From NCBI GenBank assembly GCA_018109965.1, contig JAGBFE010000002.1, positions 1 to 6,846 of the forward strand: DNA of 6,846 nt, in the 5' to 3' direction. Source of the DNA: Oscillospiraceae bacterium. Lineage in GTDB: Bacteria > Bacillota_A > Clostridia > Oscillospirales > Ruminococcaceae. Position 1 is the first letter of the stretch. Each line of letters begins with the position of its first letter. Positions 1 to 5,860 of this stretch are shown here, piece after piece. The notes beneath the pieces are model-generated. The model saw only the letters and a program-made list of their open reading frames with translations, had not been told where the DNA came from and ran no database searches. The position numbers and the translations under genes are program-made.

Positions 1-15
1 CCTGAAATGAAACAA

Positions 16-40
16 CCCCAAAAGCGCTTAACTTTTGGGG
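16..40 (-). terminator. Putative rho-independent terminator of the LysR-family gene
   Basis: A perfect 9-bp inverted repeat, CCCCAAAAG (16-24) and CTTTTGGGG (32-40), encloses a 7-nt loop. On the minus strand the hairpin is followed by a T-rich stretch (TTGTTTCATTT, positions 15 down to 5). It lies about 54 nt beyond the stop codon of the leftward LysR-family gene. There is no T-run on the plus-strand side, so leftward termination is the better reading. The T-tract is interrupted, so strength is uncertain. Confidence 0.6.
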
Positions 41-93
41 CATATATCAACAGGGAATGTCTGTTTTTTGTTATTGTGTTATTGTATTATATT

Positions 94-1038
94 TTATACA
101 TTTTCAGGAAAAACCTTTTCGCCGCCGATATTGTAAAATTCTTCAATCATATCAAGAAAAATCTGACAAGCTTTGCTCATATAAGCATCTTTTTTGTATA
201 CTGCAGCAAGAGTGATTTTGGTTTTGCTTTCACCAAAGGAATACACCTTTGCCTTTACACTGGAGGAGGAGTTGTGCACATATGTTTCTGGAATAAATGT
301 TGCACCGTATCCGTTTGCAGCAAGGCGGTATGCAGTGTTGATGTTGCCTGTTTCAATAACACTTTTAGGCGAAAAGTTGATTGTATTGAGAATAGCATTG
401 GTTATCTGTCTTGTCTTGAACTGAGGTTTCAGAAGAATAAAGGACTCGGTTTCAAAATGTTTCAGATCAATCCAGGGATATCTGTAACCATCCTTTTTTA
501 CAGCAAATGAATTAGCAGGATGTTCTGGCGGGATAGCAAGCAGAATTTCCTCTTCGAGAATAGGGATATACTCAAGATTTGAGTTGGAAAGCGGAATGTT
601 CAGTATTGCAATATCAAGTTCACCGTGGCTCAGCATCTGTTCAAGATTTTCTGCGCTTTCTTCGGTAACATTGAGGTCGATTTCAGGATACTGCTTGTGA
701 AACTTGGAAATTACTTTAGGCAGCAGGTAAGGCCCGCGGAAGGTGGAAATACCAAGACGGATTCTGCCTTTTTCAGCGTTCTGAACATCTGTGAGCTCAC
801 TTTCAAGGTGCTCAAAAATTTCCAGCATTCTCTGTGCAGCCGAAACATAGTGTTCACCTGCAAAGGTCAGTGTAAGTCTGCCGTTGTTGCGGTGAAAAAG
901 TTCAACACCAAGTGTATCTTCAAGATTTTGTATGTATTTGCTCAGTGCGGGTTGCGAGATATACAAATGCTGACTTGCCTTTGCCATTGTACCGTAGTTA
1001 TGTATTGCCAGCACATAACGCAGCTCTTTAAGTAACAT
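94..1038 (-). CDS. LysR-family transcriptional regulator, probable regulator of the divergent citrate lyase operon
   Basis: The 314-residue product has the full LysR-type architecture and usual family length. The N-terminal winged helix-turn-helix covers about residues 2-60, including YISQPALSKYIQNLE (26-40) and the LGVELFHR wing segment. A linker helix follows, and then a periplasmic-binding-protein-like effector domain from about residue 90 to 300 (RIRLGIS, LPKVISKFHKQYPEIDL, GELDIAIL). The ATG at 1038 has a GGAG ribosome site 8 nt upstream (complement of 1047-1050). The gene is divergent from citD across 183 bp, the classic LysR arrangement of a regulator next to its target. Citrate or a related di/tricarboxylate as co-inducer is an inference from context; Bacillus CcpC is a known citrate-responsive member of this family. 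Family assignment is firm; the target and ligand are not shown by sequence. Confidence 0.93.
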   Translation of the reverse strand: MLLKELRYVLAIHNYGTMAKASQHLYISQPALSKYIQNLEDTLGVELFHRNNGRLTLTFAGEHYVSAAQRMLEIFEHLESELTDVQNAEKGRIRLGISTFRGPYLLPKVISKFHKQYPEIDLNVTEESAENLEQMLSHGELDIAILNIPLSNSNLEYIPILEEEILLAIPPEHPANSFAVKKDGYRYPWIDLKHFETESFILLKPQFKTRQITNAILNTINFSPKSVIETGNINTAYRLAANGYGATFIPETYVHNSSSSVKAKVYSFGESKTKITLAAVYKKDAYMSKACQIFLDMIEEFYNIGGEKVFPENV

Positions 1039-1061
1039 CAGGTTGTCTCCGTTTCTGATTT

Positions 1062-1067
1062 ATTATA
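1062..1067 (-). promoter_or_regulatory. Candidate -10 box for the LysR-family gene
   Basis: The minus strand reads TATAAT here (plus strand ATTATA), 24 nt upstream of the regulator's ATG, leaving room for a short leader that includes the GGAG site. No good -35 hexamer is seen 16-18 nt further upstream. The whole region is A+T-rich, so the hexamer could arise by chance. Confidence 0.35.
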
Positions 1068-1072
1068 TAATT

Positions 1073-1106
1073 ATTACAAAATATAACTTTATTTCATAGT
1101 TGTAAT
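1073..1106. promoter_or_regulatory. Inverted repeat, candidate LysR-family operator
   Basis: ATTACAA (1073-1079) and TTGTAAT (1100-1106) form a perfect 7-bp inverted repeat separated by 20 nt. Nested within is a second imperfect dyad, TATAAC (1082-1087) and GTTGTA (1099-1104), 5 of 6 complementary and 11 nt apart. That spacing suits a LysR recognition site (T-N11-A class). It lies upstream of the candidate citD promoter and close to the regulator's own promoter, as expected for an activator that also represses itself. The link to this particular regulator is inferred. Confidence 0.45.
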
Positions 1107-1136
1107 GAAGTATATGTATTAGACAGATATAAGTTT

Positions 1137-1175
1137 TTGTTATATTATATAATTATAATATTATGAATTTATAAT
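1137..1175 (+). promoter_or_regulatory. Candidate promoter region of citDEF
   Basis: TTGTTA (1137-1142) is followed after 16 nt by TATTAT (1159-1164), a plausible sigma-70-type pair. Perfect TATAAT hexamers also occur at 1154-1159 and 1170-1175, but neither has a recognisable -35 at the right distance. Use of the 1170 box would fit an activator-dependent promoter. Any of these would give a 5' leader of about 40-60 nt before citD. The surrounding DNA is nearly pure A+T, so the exact start cannot be decided by eye. Confidence 0.4.
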
Positions 1176-1178
1176 ACA

Positions 1179-1196
1179 ACTTATAAACCAATAAGT
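1179..1196. repeat. Short inverted repeat near the citD transcription start
   Basis: ACTTAT (1179-1184) and ATAAGT (1191-1196) are exact 6-bp reverse complements separated by 6 nt. A third ATAAGT lies at 1129-1134. The dyad is just downstream of the TATAAT at 1170-1175, so it would sit at or just after the transcription start, either as an operator half-site pair or as a weak leader hairpin. Its A+T-rich arms make a stable RNA hairpin unlikely. Confidence 0.3.
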
Positions 1197-1221
1197 CAAT
1201 TTCAAAATATGGAGGTAATTT

Positions 1222-1485
1222 ATGAAAATCGTAAAAAATGCCGTAGCCGGTACATTGGAATCCAGCGATGTATACGTACAGGTTGAACCAAACGAAGGTA
1301 TCGAAGTAGCAATCGAATCAGTTGTACTGGTACAGTTTGGCGACGCAATCAAAGCATCCGTTATGGAAGTTTTGGCAGAAAACGAAGTTGAAAACGTAAA
1401 AGTTTCCGTTAATGACAGAGGTGCAATCGACTGCACTATCAGAGCAAGAGTGGAAACAGCTTTGAAGAGAGCACAGGAGGTTTAA
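1222..1485 (+). CDS. citD: Citrate lyase acyl carrier protein (gamma subunit)
   Basis: The 87-residue product is the acyl carrier subunit of citrate lyase. It carries the 2'-(5''-phosphoribosyl)-3'-dephospho-CoA arm that holds the acetyl and citryl thioesters during the cycle. AVAGTLESSDV (residues 7-17) matches the family's attachment motif, with Ser14 at the modified position. QFGDAI (about 38-43), the NVKVSVNDRGAIDC segment and the C-terminal IRARVETAL are also typical. It is slightly shorter than the roughly 98 residues of enterobacterial CitD, through the C-terminal tail. The ATG has GGAGG (1211-1215) 6 nt upstream. It is first in the citDEF block, 6 nt from citE, and the ribosome site for citE (CAGGAGG, 1474-1480) lies inside its last codons. 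The LysR-family gene is divergent upstream. Identification is firm. Confidence 0.96.
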   Translation: MKIVKNAVAGTLESSDVYVQVEPNEGIEVAIESVVLVQFGDAIKASVMEVLAENEVENVKVSVNDRGAIDCTIRARVETALKRAQEV

Positions 1486-1491
1486 TAAACT

Positions 1492-2370
1492 ATGAGACGT
1501 TCAATGCTTTTTATCCCTGGTAACACACCAAGCCTTATCATGAACGGCGAAATTCTTGGCGCAGACAGCATCATCCTCGACCTTGAAGACGCTGTTTCCC
1601 CAGCAGAAAAAGACTCTGCAAGAATTCTTGTTAGAAACACACTTAAATATATGGGCATCAAAGCTTGTGAATCTGTTGTTCGTATCAACCCTGTTGACAC
1701 AGATTTCTGGTACAAAGACCTTGATGAAATCATCCCACAGAAACCAAACATGATTCTTCTCCCAAAAGTTAACGGTCCGGAAGACATCAAAATGGTTAGC
1801 GAATACATCGCAAAAATCGAAGAAAAATGCGGCTTTGAAAAGAACACAGTAAAACTCATCGCTCTTATCGAAACAACAATGGGTGTTGAAAATGCATTCC
1901 TTATTGCTGGCTGCGACGAAAGAGTTGTTGGTATGGTTCTTGGCGCAGAAGACCTTACAGCTGACCTTCACTGTGTAAGAACAAAAGAAGGCGCAGAAAT
2001 CCTTTACTGCCGTCAGAGACTCGTTACAGCAGGCCGTGCTTGTGGTATCGACATCTACGACACACCATTTACAGACGTTGAAGATATCGACGGTCTCTAC
2101 GCAGATACACGCTTTGCTAAGAGCCTTGGCTTCTCCGGTAAAGTATCTATCTCCCCACGTCATATCGAAGGTATCAACGAAGTATTCAGCCCAACAAAAG
2201 CTGAAATCGAATACGCACACGAAGTTCTCGAAATCATCGAAGAAGCTAAACGTATGGGTCGTGGCGTTGTTTCCCTCAGAGGTAAAATGATCGACGCTCC
2301 AATCGTAAACAGAGCAAAACAGGTTATTGAAATGGAAAAAGCAATTTACGGAGGTACAGACCATGAGTAA
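1492..2370 (+). CDS. citE: Citrate lyase beta subunit (citryl-ACP lyase)
   Basis: CitE cleaves the citryl thioester on CitD into oxaloacetate and acetyl-ACP (citryl-CoA/ACP lyase step, EC 4.1.3.34). The 292-residue protein shows the HpcH/HpaI-CitE TIM-barrel hallmarks in order: RRSMLFIPGN (2-11), LDLEDAV (29-35), VVRINP (62-67, with substrate-binding Arg64), ILLPKV (88-93), ALIET (124-128) and GAEDLTADL (151-159). Glu127 and Asp154 are the expected Mg2+ ligands. The length is close to the usual 290-300. The ribosome site CAGGAGG ends 11 nt before the ATG. The 3' end overlaps citF by 8 nt (ATG of citF at 2363), indicating translational coupling. Codon use is strongly biased: Ile is ATC or ATT, never ATA, and Pro is mostly CCA, as for a highly expressed gene. 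Identification is firm. Confidence 0.97.
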   Translation: MRRSMLFIPGNTPSLIMNGEILGADSIILDLEDAVSPAEKDSARILVRNTLKYMGIKACESVVRINPVDTDFWYKDLDEIIPQKPNMILLPKVNGPEDIKMVSEYIAKIEEKCGFEKNTVKLIALIETTMGVENAFLIAGCDERVVGMVLGAEDLTADLHCVRTKEGAEILYCRQRLVTAGRACGIDIYDTPFTDVEDIDGLYADTRFAKSLGFSGKVSISPRHIEGINEVFSPTKAEIEYAHEVLEIIEEAKRMGRGVVSLRGKMIDAPIVNRAKQVIEMEKAIYGGTDHE

Positions 2371-3769
2371 GTTAATCGGCTCCATCAGAGAAGCTATTGA
2401 AGCATGCGGTCTCAAAGACGGTATGACAATCTCTTTCCACCACCATATGAGAAACGGTGACTACGTTCTCAATATGGTTCTTGAAGAAGTTGCAGCACTT
2501 GGTATCAAAGATATCACAGTTAATGCATCCAGTATCTTCGACACACACGCACCAATCATCGAACACATCAAAAACGGTGTTGTTACAGGTCTTGAATGTA
2601 ACTACATGGGTTCCAAAGTTGGTAAAGCTATCTCCGAAGGTCTTATGGACAAACCAGTTATCTTCCGCAGCCACGGTGGTCGTCCTTCCGATATGGAAAA
2701 AGGCACAAGCCACATCGACGTTGCTTTTGTTGCAGCACCAACAGCTGACAACCGCGGTAACATGACAGGTAAATACGGCAAATCTGCTTGTGGTTCTATG
2801 GGTTATGCTTTTGCAGATGCTTACAATGCAGACAAAGTTGTATGTATCACAGACAACCTTGTTGAATACCCAGTTCTTGGCTTCTCCATCCCAGAAGTTT
2901 ATGTTGACCACGTTGTAGTTGTTGACAAAATCGGTGAACCAAGCGGTATCGTTTCCGGTACAACAAAAATCACAAAAGACCCAGTAGGTCTCAAAATGGC
3001 TCAGTACGCTGCAAAAGTTGTTAAAGCTTCCGGCCTCCTCAAAGACGGTTTCTCCTTCCAGACAGGTGCTGGCGGTGCAACACTTGCTGCAGCTAAATAC
3101 ATCAAAGAAATGATGCTCGAAGACAATATCAAAGGTAGCTTTGGTATGGGCGGTATCACAAAATACATGGTAGAAATGCTTAACGAAGGTTGCTTCAAAG
3201 CTCTCATCGACGTTCAGTGCTTCGACCTTGACGCTGTTGAATCCATCAGAACAAACCCTAACCACATGGAAGTTTCTGCAAGCCAGTACGCAGGCGTAAA
3301 CGGCTCTGCTGTTAACAGCCTTGACGTTGTTCTTCTTGGTGCAACACAGGTTGACCTTGACTTCAACGTAAACGTACATACAGACTCCAATGGTTACATC
3401 ATGGGCGGTTCAGGCGGCCACGCTGACACAGCTGCAGGCTCCAAACTTGCAATCATCATTGCTCCACTGGTTCGTGCTCGTCTTCCACTTATCGTTGACA
3501 GAGTAACATGCATCACAACACCAGGTTCCACAGTTGACGTAGTTGTAACACAGAGAGGTATCGCTGTTAACCCAGCAAGAGCTGACCTCAAAGAAAAACT
3601 CGTTAAAGCAGGTCTCCCAGTTGTTGATATCGCTGAACTCAAAGCAATCGCTGAAAAAATCACAGGTACACCAAAACCAATCAAACTTGATGAATCCAAA
3701 GTTGTTGCTGAAATTCTTTACAGAGACGGCACAGTTATCGACACAATCAAAAAAGTTATCACAGAATAA
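2363..3769 (+). CDS. citF: Citrate lyase alpha subunit (citrate:acetyl-ACP transferase), short N-terminus
   Basis: CitF exchanges acetyl for citrate on the CitD thioester (citrate CoA-transferase, EC 2.8.3.10). The frame is open upstream to an ATG at 2327, but the start is placed at 2363 because GGAGG (2350-2354) lies 8 nt before it and homology begins there (SKLIGSIREAIEACGLKDGMT). This gives 468 residues. Family landmarks are FHHHMRNGDYVLN (25-37), FRSHGGRPSD, QTGAGGAT (233-240), FGMGGIT, NPNHMEVSASQYAG, MGGSGGHADTA (347-357), TCITTPGSTVDVVVT and GIAVNPAR. From recalled sequences, enterobacterial CitF is about 510 residues. The whole difference is at the N-terminus, where about 42 residues preceding this region are absent. 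The gene overlaps citE by 8 nt and is followed by a strong hairpin. Codon bias matches citD and citE, with no ATA isoleucine codons seen. Identification is firm. Confidence 0.96.
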   Translation: MSKLIGSIREAIEACGLKDGMTISFHHHMRNGDYVLNMVLEEVAALGIKDITVNASSIFDTHAPIIEHIKNGVVTGLECNYMGSKVGKAISEGLMDKPVIFRSHGGRPSDMEKGTSHIDVAFVAAPTADNRGNMTGKYGKSACGSMGYAFADAYNADKVVCITDNLVEYPVLGFSIPEVYVDHVVVVDKIGEPSGIVSGTTKITKDPVGLKMAQYAAKVVKASGLLKDGFSFQTGAGGATLAAAKYIKEMMLEDNIKGSFGMGGITKYMVEMLNEGCFKALIDVQCFDLDAVESIRTNPNHMEVSASQYAGVNGSAVNSLDVVLLGATQVDLDFNVNVHTDSNGYIMGGSGGHADTAAGSKLAIIIAPLVRARLPLIVDRVTCITTPGSTVDVVVTQRGIAVNPARADLKEKLVKAGLPVVDIAELKAIAEKITGTPKPIKLDESKVVAEILYRDGTVIDTIKKVITE

Positions 3770-3795
3770 TTTTTGACTGAATAAATATTGTAATA

Positions 3796-3833
3796 CATTT
3801 GGCTTTATGGTAGCATTATCATAAAGCCAAATG
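3796..3833 (+). terminator. Strong hairpin after citF, probable terminator or attenuator
   Basis: CATTTGGCTTTATG (3796-3809) and CATAAAGCCAAATG (3820-3833) form a perfect 14-bp stem. It can be extended inward by a G-U, a U-A and an A-U pair to a GCAT tetraloop (3813-3816). A T-rich run (GTTTATTT, 3834-3841) follows directly, then a second T-run at 3848-3852. It starts 27 nt after the citF stop and separates citDEF from the isomerase-citC-citXG block. The T-tract is broken by an A, so partial read-through is likely. Protecting the abundant citDEF message from 3' decay is another possible role. Confidence 0.7.
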
Positions 3834-3839
3834 GTTTAT

Positions 3840-3868
3840 TTGAGCACTTTTTAATATAAATATATAGA
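3840..3868 (+). promoter_or_regulatory. Possible weak promoter for the isomerase-citC-citXG block
   Basis: TTGAGC (3840-3845) and TATAGA (3863-3868) are separated by 17 nt; TATAAA (3855-3860) and TATATA (3861-3866) are alternative -10 boxes. The position directly downstream of the citF hairpin would let the second block be expressed on its own. Neither box is a strong match and the region is A+T-rich, so read-through from citF is an equally good explanation. Confidence 0.3.
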
Positions 3869-3881
3869 AAGTAGCGTTGTT

Positions 3882-4784
3882 ATGAAAAAATACAGAATTT
3901 ATCAGGTAGACTCCTTTACAAAGGAAAAACTCACCGGTAATCCTGCAGGTGTGGTTACAAACGCAGACGGACTTACAGAAAAACAGATGCAGCAGATTGC
4001 AAGGGAACTCAACAATTCCGAAACTGCATTTATTTTAACTTCTGACAGTCCTGATTATGACGTTGAAGTGCGCTTTTTTACTCCTAAAATGGAGGTACCA
4101 ATCTGCGGGCACGCCACAATTGCCGCACACTATGTTTATGCAATGGAAAAAGGCATAAAAAACGGCAGAATTGTTCAAAAAACAAAAGCAGGCATACTGC
4201 CTGTTGATATAATCAATAACGGCGACGACAACAGTATGATAATGACTCAGGGTACAATATCAATATCTGAGCCATTGGCTGATGAATATATAAACGAAAT
4301 TACAACTGCACTTGGCATAAGCACTCAGGATCTTGAAGAAAAATGCCCGGTGTGCATTGCTTCCACAGGCCATTCAAAAGTTATGGTGTGCATCCGTTCA
4401 AACCAGCAGCTTCACAGCCTTAACCCTGATATGGCAATGCTTACAAATATAAGCAAAAAAATCAACTGCAACGGTTACTATGTGTTTACACTGAACCACG
4501 GCGAAGATATTCTTGTGCACGGCAGAATGTTCGCTCCTGCAGCAGGTCTTAACGAAGACCCTGTTACAGGCAACGCAAACGGTCCGCTTGGTGCTTATCT
4601 TGTAAAATACAACATTGAACAGAATGAAAATGACGATACGTTTGTCTTTAAAGCTGCTCAGGGCGAAGCTATCGGCAGAAAAGGCATAATTGAAGTTATT
4701 GTTACCAAAGAAAACAGCAAGCCAACCCTTGTGCAGATAAAAGGGGATGCAGTTGTGGTGTTCAATACAGAAATTACACTTTAA
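3882..4784 (+). CDS. PhzF/YddE-family isomerase-fold protein
   Basis: The complete 300-residue protein has the two-lobed PhzF (diaminopimelate epimerase-like) fold, full length for the family. Motifs in order: QVDSFTKEKLTGNPAGVV (8-25), ELNNSETAF (42-50, with Glu47 at the catalytic acid/base position of PhzF), EVPICGHATIAAHYV (71-85, with His77) and NEDPVTGNANGPLGAYLV (224-241, with Asp226). The STGHSKVMV segment and the C-terminal GRKGIIEVIVTKENSKP and IKGDAVVVF resemble E. coli YddE, as recalled from memory; YddE has no settled substrate. Asn231 replaces the serine that follows the DPxTG motif in PhzF, an exchange I also recall in YddE. The ribosome site is weak (GAAAG, 3867-3871, 10 nt upstream). 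Its stop is followed directly by the citC ribosome site, so it is co-transcribed and likely coupled with citC. Isomerase or epimerase activity on a small carboxylate is inferred; the substrate is unknown. Confidence 0.9.
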   Translation: MKKYRIYQVDSFTKEKLTGNPAGVVTNADGLTEKQMQQIARELNNSETAFILTSDSPDYDVEVRFFTPKMEVPICGHATIAAHYVYAMEKGIKNGRIVQKTKAGILPVDIINNGDDNSMIMTQGTISISEPLADEYINEITTALGISTQDLEEKCPVCIASTGHSKVMVCIRSNQQLHSLNPDMAMLTNISKKINCNGYYVFTLNHGEDILVHGRMFAPAAGLNEDPVTGNANGPLGAYLVKYNIEQNENDDTFVFKAAQGEAIGRKGIIEVIVTKENSKPTLVQIKGDAVVVFNTEITL

Positions 4785-4786
4785 AT

Positions 4787-4799
4787 GGAGGAATATATG
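4787..4799 (+). promoter_or_regulatory. Ribosome binding site that fixes the citC start
   Basis: GGAGGA (4787-4792) sits 4 nt before the ATG at 4797. The in-frame ATG at 4785, directly after the isomerase stop (TAA, 4782-4784), overlaps this ribosome site and has no site of its own. Residues MEEY encoded from 4785 are therefore probably not translated. The tight junction suggests that ribosomes finishing the isomerase reinitiate on citC. Confidence 0.75.
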
Positions 4800-5807
4800 G
4801 AATATACCAATTTTTTTGAGGAGTTCGGCTCACCTTTGAATCCACGCAAACGCAAAAAGCTGGAAGAATTCCTTGCAAAACAGGATTTGCGTTACGATGA
4901 ACAGATAGAAGAAACTGTAAACCTTGTTGATGCAGACGGCAATATAGCTGCGACCTGTTCTCTCCATGCAAATGTTTTAAAATGTATTGCAGTATCTGAC
5001 AAATATCAGGGTTATGGCCTTTCACCAAGGGTTGTTACTCTTATGATTAACAGAGCAAACGAAAAGGGCCGCAAACATCTGTTCCTGTTTACAAAGCCTA
5101 AAAACTATCAGATGTTCAATGATATGGGGTTTTATCCGATCACACAGACTGAAGATATTCTTCTTATGGAAAATGACCGTGACGGTATTGGCAGATACAT
5201 TGACAGTCTTGAAAAGGGCAACGGTGAAAATGTAGGTGCAATTGTTATGAACTGCAACCCATTCACAAACGGTCATCGATTCCTTGTGGAAACTGCGGCA
5301 GCACAGTGTGATACACTGCATCTTTTTGTACTCAGCGAAGACAAAAGCGAATTTCCTGCAGCAGTGCGTTACGACCTTGTAAAAAAAGGTGTTGCAGATA
5401 TCCCAAATGTAATTGTTCACCAGACAAGCGACTATCTTATTTCTTCTGCTGTGTTCCCGACATATTTCATCAAGGATATTTCCAAGGCAGAGGATGCAAA
5501 CTGTATACTTGACCTTAAAATTTTCTGTGAACATTTTGCAAAAAAGATGAATATCAGCAAACGTTTTGTGGGAACAGAACCAACCTGTCAGGTTACAAAT
5601 GCCTATAACCAGCAGATGAAACAGGTTCTGGCTTCATATGGTATTGAAGTTGTGGAAATTCAGCGTAAAGAATGTGACGGCAGAGCAATCAGTGCTTCCG
5701 TTGTCCGTGACTATCTCCACAAAGGTGATATTGAAGGCACAAAAAATCTTGTACCTCCAACAACTTATGAATATTTAGAAAAAGAAGGTTACCGCTATAA
5801 AAAGTAG
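4797..5807 (+). CDS. citC: [Citrate (pro-3S)-lyase] ligase
   Basis: CitC uses ATP and acetate to acetylate the prosthetic group on CitD, turning inactive HS-citrate lyase into the active acetyl form (EC 6.2.1.22). From the chosen start it is 336 residues, near the usual length. The N-terminal third (to about residue 125) is GNAT-like, with LKCIAVSDKYQGYGLSPRVV and FTKPKNYQMFNDMGF. The C-terminal part is a nucleotidyltransferase domain with NCNPFTNGH (152-160), equivalent to the HxGH signature, and ISASVVRDYL (298-307), equivalent to the ISSTxVR signature. The start at 4797 is preferred over 4785 because GGAGGA lies 4 nt upstream. Enterobacterial loci usually begin with citC; here it follows citF and an isomerase gene. 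ATA isoleucine codons occur (for example AAT ATA GCT), unlike citDEF. The stop is followed by a 49-nt gap to citXG. Identification is firm. Confidence 0.95.
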   Translation: MEYTNFFEEFGSPLNPRKRKKLEEFLAKQDLRYDEQIEETVNLVDADGNIAATCSLHANVLKCIAVSDKYQGYGLSPRVVTLMINRANEKGRKHLFLFTKPKNYQMFNDMGFYPITQTEDILLMENDRDGIGRYIDSLEKGNGENVGAIVMNCNPFTNGHRFLVETAAAQCDTLHLFVLSEDKSEFPAAVRYDLVKKGVADIPNVIVHQTSDYLISSAVFPTYFIKDISKAEDANCILDLKIFCEHFAKKMNISKRFVGTEPTCQVTNAYNQQMKQVLASYGIEVVEIQRKECDGRAISASVVRDYLHKGDIEGTKNLVPPTTYEYLEKEGYRYKK

Positions 5808-5833
5808 TGTAGAAATAAACAAACTTAAAAATC

Positions 5834-5860
5834 AGGAAAACTATGTTGACCTGCCAATGA
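5834..5860 (+). promoter_or_regulatory. Ribosome site and five-codon mini-ORF overlapping the citXG start
   Basis: AGGA (5834-5837) lies 5 nt before ATG 5843, an ideal spacing. That ATG opens a frame of only five codons (M-L-T-C-Q) and stops at TGA 5858-5860, which overlaps the first in-frame citXG ATG (5857-5859) in an ATGA junction. It may be a coupling leader. Alternatively ATG 5843 is the original citXG start, put out of frame by one missing base: an extra T at 5846-5847 would give M-F-D-L-P-M-M-L-A-A-R joined to citXG. Confidence 0.45.

Larger units (their letters stand above)
1061..1156. repeat. 14-bp direct repeat in the divergent promoter region
   Basis: TATTATATAATTAT occurs at 1061-1074 and again, identical, at 1143-1156. 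The start-to-start distance is 82 bp, close to eight helical turns. Each copy contains the perfect palindrome ATTATATAAT. The left copy covers the candidate -10 of the LysR-family gene; the right copy lies in the candidate promoter of citD. They could be paired regulator sites or duplicated promoter elements. Low sequence complexity raises the chance of coincidence. Confidence 0.45.

Noticed and set aside
7..510. Rightward open frame over the 3' part of the LysR-family gene
   Set aside because: It lies antisense to a clear LysR-family coding sequence, runs through the terminator hairpin, has no ribosome site and resembles no family.
1131..1200. Possible riboswitch or structured leader before citD
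   Set aside because: The leader is short and nearly pure A+T; only a 6-bp A+T-rich dyad was found, with no conserved core or terminator-like structure ahead of citD.
2327..2362. Upstream ATG at 2327 giving a longer citF
   Set aside because: The extra twelve codons are an out-of-frame reading of the citE 3' end, with no ribosome site ahead of 2327. GGAGG at 2350-2354 points to ATG 2363, where family similarity begins.
1501..2415. Long open frame on the minus strand across citE
   Set aside because: It is a shadow of the strongly biased codons of citE. The translated product is rich in Cys, Phe and Asp and has no recognisable domain. A similar minus-strand frame at 2372-3379 across citF is rejected for the same reason.
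5798..5812. Programmed frameshift joining citC to citXG at the TAT AAA AAG TAG end
   Set aside because: A -1 shift runs into TAG at 5810 almost at once. A +1 shift would enter the citXG frame, but no known +1 stimulator is visible and citC ends at a normal place for its family. An independent or coupled start is simpler.
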